Shown here piece after piece: positions 58,274 to 64,000 of a DNA stretch of 64,000 nt; position 1 is the stretch's first letter; the number at the start of each line of letters is the position of its first letter. Both the position numbers and the translations under genes were made by a program. The notes under the pieces are model-generated. The model did no database searches. It was not told where the DNA came from and saw nothing but the letters and a program-made list of their open reading frames with translations. Source of the stretch: Sclerotiophoma versabilis (Eukaryota; Ascomycota; Dothideomycetes; Pleosporales; Didymellaceae); the NCBI GenBank assembly GCA_012274445.1, contig JAAROD010000054.1, forward strand, positions 620,001 to 684,000, read 5' to 3'.

Positions 58274-61200
58274 GGCTAGTCAGCGTGCGAGGGTCGAACT
58301 CAATTACCAGTTGTGAAGGCAGGCTGAGATCATGGAAACCCCCCAGAAGCTCCGCGGAGTGTTGGTTCTTTAGGTGTTTCTTAATGCTTTGAGGATATGT
58401 CATAGGGCTGACTTCGGAAAAGGTCTCGAGGGTAGGAGCCGCACACCCAATGTATGTCGAGCCTCCTTTGCCAATCAGTCGGTGGCTCTAACTACCCGAG
58501 GGTGCAGGGACACGCTTGCGAATACTCGGCGACAGTGAGCGTCTAACGGGAGGCACGGCCTACGTAGGCGCCGCAAACGGAAATGGACGTTGATATGCGC
58601 CGACGCCAATCTTTAAACTGGCACGACCGAGTCGTAATTAACAAATGTACCGAGAGCGATAGAAAGCGCCCTCGAGGCAATGACTTCTGACTGCTGCGAC
58701 TCGCAAGGGAGAGCCACCGTCATGTAGGACTTCATTGCGTGGTAGCGCCAGAAAGATAGATTCGATCATCGCGGGATCGGGAAATGACCCATCGTATTGG
58801 GTCAGTACTCACAACGCGTGGCAAGCTAAGGTCCTTGCATGACATGAGTTTCATGTAAGATACACAATTGTCAAGATTCAGCTGAAGCGGTGGTACACAC
58901 TGAGCTTGCCCCACTGCTCTGAAGCCTGTGCTCCTCTCTATTCGGCTTCCAAATCATCCTTTGCTTTGAGGTGATTGATAGCTCTACATGCACGTTATAA
59001 AGTATTGCCCCTGATTGGGTGCTCGAAACCTTATCCTGCTGTCCACCCAGATTCGTGGAAATGATCGACTAGCGGCCTACACTGACAGCTCTGTGGCTTC
59101 CGTTCATCGGCTGTGCTTCTGCATTGAGATCCGTCCGTTTGTCGTGAGTCGTACACATCACACGGGTAGAAGACAGTCGCAGCAGTCTGCGCAGAAGAGA
59201 TCTTGAAGATTAAATAACACCAGTGAAGCTGAGAGCTCGCGCATTTGCCACGTCTTAGTATCCAGGTCGCTGCATGTTGTTGAGGGCACACAGCTGCCAG
59301 CTGGTAATGCTCGTGTTCCTTCGCGTACACTGCGTATGCAGTGAGCAGGACAATCGTACTAGGATCTCTGCTTCGACGGAAGGTACCGAACCGGCGCACG
59401 GACGGCCCGAATTGGCGAACCAAATCCTGGCGTGAAAGCCCTCGACATCCTCTCCTATCTCCATAACGCTCTTGAGCTCGTTGCAGATCCTGGAGCCAGC
59501 CTTGTTTGTAACAAACCCAGAGTTTACTGTCGAGTGCGAGGTGCTCCAGTAGTCCTCAATTACAACTGTGGACATAGAGTGTGGCTTCCCTACCTTGCAA
59601 CTATCAAACATAGCACTCAGTTGATCGCAGCGCATGTATCATTAGTTGTCGTCAAGGGACGATCATCACAAGACACCTGACGATGCTGCCTTATTAATTA
59701 CTGACGAAATTGTCGTACGAATGGGGAAGTTCGAACGCCTAACGTACTATTGTGCCGGCCAACACTCAATGCGGGCTCGCTACGCGACGGAAAAGCAAAG
59801 GTCTGTACAAGCATTTGATACTATAAAATTCGATTCTACAGCCACCAGCTAGCAGGGTATAGGAAGAAGGAGGAGAACGTAATTAGTCAGTCGTGTGCGC
59901 ACGTATGGTCCTCCGCTAGCTGGCGGCCACGAGATCGAACTTTTACGATACTCGAATTGATCAGCAGTGCACCTTGCTGAGCCTCAAACCCACTGCAACA
60001 AAGAGTCAAAGGACACTGCGACCTTTGTAGTATCTACTTACATGCTGCACTATCCAACTAGAGACTCTAGCCGTATTTGTTGGATTTCTTGCGATTTGAG
60101 TGTAGAGAGAGCATCGTTGTTCTTCAACAATGGACTGTAGGTCTAGAGAATGTTGGTGAAGGAGTCATCTCGGTGATATTCCAGGCGATGTGGCGATCAT
60201 GGCTGTGAACGTACCAAGGTAGCAGCCGATACAGCCAGGAAGGACCCATTATCAAGCAATCGACCCAGATGCCTAACAGATCAAAATTTCCTCTACTCCA
60301 GGCCACGTCTGCACTTAGCTTCCCATCCCTGTAACGGTCAACTCCTGCATTGCAACTCTTTCCCCTTACGTCTTGCCTAAAATACCTCAGTCACGGCACT
60401 TCGATCTCGTTTTATGTAACAGAGCCAACCATTACTCGAAGAAATGGTACCACTATCCAACTCTTTTTATCACAGAAAAAGACAGCTGACATAACCCCGC
60501 ACCAGAATTTCGAGTTTAATGCAGCACAGGGGACGAACTGCAGCCAGGACAATCCCACAGAGGACGGGCAATTCCACTCACGGTACGCCGTCTTTGGTAC
60601 CAAGATCTTCTTGCCAGGTGCCGCATGCTGAATAGCAAATCCAGTTGACATGCCATCCAAGTTGAAGAGTAAATTCTCCAATTCTTAGTGGTTGCTAGGC
60701 GGGCCCATCATGACCCGACTTCTGCGCTTTCCTCTTCGCTGCTCAACCTCGACTTTCGCAATTTCACCCACGAGCAGTTGCCTCTCGAGCCCTGCGTAAC
60801 CGAGGTATAGTCAATGTCGACCCTATCCACATATGCCAAGGAAGAACAGGTGGTGCCTGGAAGCGCGCCACACACATCATCGCAGAAGTCTTGGCCAATG
60901 TGGTCTAGCAACACTTACCGCTAAGCAGGCGCAGTATATGAAATAGCACGAGAGACATATCGGTGCAGCAGTCTTGTACCGAGATCGGTCGTCACAATGG
61001 TTTCTAGGATACAGTATTCAAGCTCCTAACCTGTGCTCAGAGCGAGCAGAACGGTGTGAACAATTCCGAAACGCGTACCCGCATGAGGCGATTAGAGCGG
61101 ACGCCACAGCTTCCATGGACAAACATACATCGACCGCATGGCATCGGTTGAAGGGTATATGATCAGAGATAAACTGAGTTGGTTAGATGCACAAAGGGGA

Positions 61201-61792
61201 ATATTGTAAGCCCTGAAGGAAGTGGCTTCTTGCTTTTCGCAAACACTTTCCAGAGCCTGTCTAGTGCCTCGAGAAGCGCGAATAAGCACATCAGCTTCGA
61301 GCTGTGTCAAAGGAATTGTCGAGATCAAGGCTAGCTTAGAGCATATGTGGACAGCGCAATTGGCATAGTCATTCTTCCGTCTGGGTGGAAGACACTGAAG
61401 CCCGTCAATCAAGCGATTAATTGATTCCTCTGATGGGAGAAACGTGAATGTGTCGTCACCGCTCAAGTACGACCAGAATCGGGTAAAATAAGGTGGGAGG
61501 CAGGATTTGGAATGACAATCGATTCATCGACACGTGAGAAAAAGGGCCGCGAAAGACATATGCACAAGCCATAGAGAACATAAAAACCCTAGCCCGCCCA
61601 TTGAATACGCCTGCAAATGCATGAAATCTCATCCAACATTCAGACGTGAAAAGGAGCATTAGGGACATTAGGAAGGATGCCACCAACCACCCCATCAGAA
61701 ACTGCAAGCCCAGCAGAGGAGCCCCAAGCATAGTAATACACCCATCGAAACACACCACCGGACGACCAACTCTATTCCAGCAAGAACCACCC
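58274..61792. other. Gene-poor 3.5-kb stretch
   Basis: No recognisable gene. The longest frames with plausible composition are 61092-61466 (minus, FLPSEESINRLIDGLQCLPP) and 61456-61758 (minus, hydrophobic). The second lies directly after the PFK2 stop and is probably its 3' UTR. Neither resembles a family I know. No tRNA or repeat was found by eye. Confidence 0.3.
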
Positions 61793-63976
61793 CTAGTTGA
61801 GCTGTGGATTGGTCGTCGCCCGCCTCAACTTGTACAGCGGCAGGTAGTCGAAGTCGTCCTTCTCGGGCTTGTACCGCCACGCCTTGAACTCGACGCCGTA
61901 CGGCTTGGGCTCAAGCTGGTACAGCATACCCAGCGGGCAATCGAGGTCTGCGACATCTTCTCGATTCAGACCCTGGAAGTATGCTAGTAACACTCTCGCG
62001 ACGCTGCGGTGTGTGATGAGCAGACAGTGGTCTGTCATGCGCTCCAACTCTACAATGACAGGGCGAATGCGGTTTATCACATCAAGATAACCTTCTCCAC
62101 CGGGGCCGGGATAGCGGTATGCAAGTTTGTCACGGCGACGACGCAGATACTCATCTGCATGCTTTGTGCGGATTTCATCATATGTAAGGCCCTCCATGAT
62201 GCCTGCATTCAGCTCGTCGAGCATGCGCATCTGCTTGACCTCGTATTCTTCGTCGCAGAAGTACTGACCAGACTGGACACTCCTCTTCAGCATAGAGGTC
62301 CAAACGCAGAAGTTGTTCTGCTCAAAGTCGCTGCTGAAGTACGGGTTTGGCGGTGTATGGTCGCCGGGGACAGGAGGGAAGTGTGTATTTGCCATTTTGT
62401 CAGCTTGGCGGATGGCCCACTCGGTGCGCTGCTTGTCGATAAAACGTGTCATTGCTTTTGCGTATTTGCGGCCATTCTCGGAGAGGTCTGAGTCGCCGCC
62501 TATTTTGCCGGCGACGTTGTCAAGGGATTCGCCGTGGCGCGTGATCCAAATCATGCGGGGCGCAAGGTTGAAGTTGAGGAGGTAGTAGACTGCCTGACCA
62601 GCGAGGAAGCCTTTGATTTGGTGCGAGATCATTTTGCGGCCGACATCGATCATCTTGACGTATGGCATGTTGTTCTCTTCTTCGTAATCGCCAATAGGGA
62701 CATAGTTCTTTTCGTAGATAGCGACACGTTTTTTGAAATCTTCGAGCGCGGCGTGGGGGTCTTTGTCCTGGTAGTCCGGTCCAGACAGCTTCAAACGCAT
62801 GTTCGACTCTAGGAGGCTCTTGTCCTGACACACGCTCTCCACGAAGAGAACGTTCAGCTCGGGGCCAGCCCGCGCGCGAATCTTTTCCATAATCTGCTTC
62901 CTCCGGCCTAGGGTGCTGTTTGTCGCATCAAAGATACCAACTGAACCATTGCCGTTCAAAATGTAATCGAGAAGGTCGTCCAATGTTTCCATAGCACATT
63001 GCTCTCGAATCTGGGCGGCTTTCTGGTTATTGGGGTCGAAGAAGTCGGCTGACTGATCCATGCTTTCTTCGCCATCCTCTTCTTGGCCTCCATTCGATTC
63101 TCGGTTTTCCGGTGTTAATGCCTTGGGCCCAGGCGAAGTGATTTCTACGCGGGGCACGTCAACTTCCTCGACAGCAGTGGAGTTCTCTGGGTTGCGAAGT
63201 GGGTCCTTCAGGTCCAGTGGGGCAACCCTTCCGTTATCCACAGCTGCCGAATCGCCGTTGATGAGAATTTTAGCTGCAATCTGAGGGAGGGTGTCCTTGT
63301 GTCGTTCTAGCGCGTTCCTAACCCCAGAAGGAACCCTCTCCAAGCTTTGTTGCGACAGGCGAAAGCTGTGACCACTTGCAGCCACACGACGCTTCTCTCC
63401 CACGTTGAAAATCTTTGTGTCGTGCTGCAGCCAGTTGAGGTATCTTGTCATCTTCTTGGTAATGTAGGACTTGCCGCGCGCGGGCAGACCGACCATGACG
63501 ATAACTAGTTTGGAGCCAACATCGCGCGACGCAATCTTGCCATCAGGCGAGACTTTCGATTTGGTGAGACCGGGGATGTCGAGGGTAGTTGGGCGAATGC
63601 GGGGTGTTGAGGCAGCGCTGCTGTTCCTCGTCAGAGCCCTGGGTCTGTTAGTACGTAGTGCCTCAGCAGATTGAGCATCTGGGACGGACCCCTTGGGGCT
63701 TCCTGGCTGCGATGGCGCCGGGGTATCGCTCAGTGCAACGCCGACGCCATCCTTCGAGGTTACATGGTTGTGGTGGTGAGTGCCGCTGACGGAGGCCGGC
63801 GGGGGCTTGAGCTCTCCACGCTGAGCGGCGAGGTCCTTGATGGCCTGCACGCTTTTTGGGGGACCAGCGGAGGGGATGGCGGGCGGCACGGGTGTGGAGT
63901 GCGGGGCTTGGTCGCCGTTGTTTGTCGCGGGATTTTTGGGCTGCGCGTGTTCCTTGGCGTGGTTGAGGCTGCTCAT
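61793..63976 (-). CDS. PFK26: 6-phosphofructo-2-kinase / fructose-2,6-bisphosphatase
   Basis: Single exon, 727 residues from the ATG at 63976. The N-terminal 140 residues are disordered and Pro/Ser-rich. The kinase domain begins with KLVIVMVGLPARGKSYITKK (Walker A near residue 162) and HDTKIFNVGEKRR, has a long inserted acidic loop (about 230-310, with NGGQEEDGEESMDQSADFF), then VGIFDATNSTLGRRK and VLFVESVCQD. The phosphatase domain starts at IWITRHGESLDN (catalytic His near residue 480) and has the second His in LLITHRSVARVLLAYF (about 655). Both catalytic histidines are kept, unlike yeast Pfk26, whose phosphatase His is replaced. So the enzyme may make and break fructose-2,6-bisphosphate, the allosteric switch of glycolysis versus gluconeogenesis. 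The name follows the yeast kinase-type paralogue in size; FBP26 is the other choice. Confidence 0.9.
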   Translation of the reverse strand: MSSLNHAKEHAQPKNPATNNGDQAPHSTPVPPAIPSAGPPKSVQAIKDLAAQRGELKPPPASVSGTHHHNHVTSKDGVGVALSDTPAPSQPGSPKGSVPDAQSAEALRTNRPRALTRNSSAASTPRIRPTTLDIPGLTKSKVSPDGKIASRDVGSKLVIVMVGLPARGKSYITKKMTRYLNWLQHDTKIFNVGEKRRVAASGHSFRLSQQSLERVPSGVRNALERHKDTLPQIAAKILINGDSAAVDNGRVAPLDLKDPLRNPENSTAVEEVDVPRVEITSPGPKALTPENRESNGGQEEDGEESMDQSADFFDPNNQKAAQIREQCAMETLDDLLDYILNGNGSVGIFDATNSTLGRRKQIMEKIRARAGPELNVLFVESVCQDKSLLESNMRLKLSGPDYQDKDPHAALEDFKKRVAIYEKNYVPIGDYEEENNMPYVKMIDVGRKMISHQIKGFLAGQAVYYLLNFNLAPRMIWITRHGESLDNVAGKIGGDSDLSENGRKYAKAMTRFIDKQRTEWAIRQADKMANTHFPPVPGDHTPPNPYFSSDFEQNNFCVWTSMLKRSVQSGQYFCDEEYEVKQMRMLDELNAGIMEGLTYDEIRTKHADEYLRRRRDKLAYRYPGPGGEGYLDVINRIRPVIVELERMTDHCLLITHRSVARVLLAYFQGLNREDVADLDCPLGMLYQLEPKPYGVEFKAWRYKPEKDDFDYLPLYKLRRATTNPQLN

Positions 63977-64000
63977 GAGAACGTTTCGGGCGTATATGGA

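Noticed and set aside
1..64000. tRNA, rRNA, CRISPR arrays, bacterial-type operons and ribosome binding sites
   Set aside because: No cloverleaf-like or rRNA-like sequence and no spaced direct repeats were seen by eye. The DNA is eukaryotic nuclear, so bacterial signals do not apply. A covariance-model scan was not possible.

Overview
This is nuclear DNA of a filamentous ascomycete (Pezizomycotina). Most genes carry one to five introns of about 45 to 75 bases with GT..AG ends and CTRAC/CTAAC-like branch sequences. The encoded families point the same way: acuF-type C2H2 protein, HeLo-like/DUF7580 protein, fungal-rhodopsin-type membrane protein, fungal TSC2 and LAA1. A Dothideomycete is my best guess, but the sequence alone does not prove the class. 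I re-read starts and splice sites by eye. Several long frames begin at GTG, TTG or CTG or run through introns, so the coordinates here often differ from the longest open frame.

Layout. 1-0.7 kb: 5' part of CSE1 (minus). 1.3-6.2 kb: TSC2/tuberin (plus). 6.7-10.9 kb: four short organelle genes, a DUF1640/FMP32-like protein, peroxisomal enoyl-CoA isomerase ECI1, PET100 and TACO1. 11.1-17.4 kb: LAA1/HEATR5 (plus). 18.2-22.6 kb: divergent IWS1 and PCF11. 23-24.1 kb: AIM32. 25.6-25.9 kb: a spliced small secreted protein. 26.2-27.5 kb: mitochondrial HemK/MTQ1. 27.9-28.8 kb: conserved fungal protein with an internal duplication. 31.2-32.3 kb: CYC2-like oxidoreductase. 32.7-36.9 kb: two convergent MFS transporters. 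39-40.2 kb: secreted aspartic protease. 40.7-44.0 kb: divergent MAK16 and MSS1. 47.6-53.8 kb: divergent acuF-like zinc-finger and HeLo-like/DUF7580 genes. 54-55.9 kb: secreted carboxylesterase. 56.9-58.3 kb: rhodopsin-like membrane protein. 61.8-64 kb: 6-phosphofructo-2-kinase/fructose-2,6-bisphosphatase.

The left half is a gene-dense housekeeping block rich in mitochondrial functions: cytochrome oxidase assembly (FMP32-like, PET100), translation of COX1 (TACO1), haem attachment and cytochrome c import (CYC2), mitochondrial tRNA modification (MSS1) and release-factor methylation (MTQ1). The right half is looser, with gene-poor stretches of 2 to 3.6 kb, transporters, secreted hydrolases and fast-evolving families typical of accessory fungal DNA.

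The most unusual signal is at 44.6-44.9 kb on the minus strand. Three tiny frames there end in the same peptide, GR(G/D)GYN-stop, and almost all differences between them are synonymous. Other items hidden from a simple frame scan are a spliced secreted or GPI-type protein, a 19-base last exon carrying the catalytic C-terminus of MSS1, and micro-exons in the acuF-like and rhodopsin-like genes.
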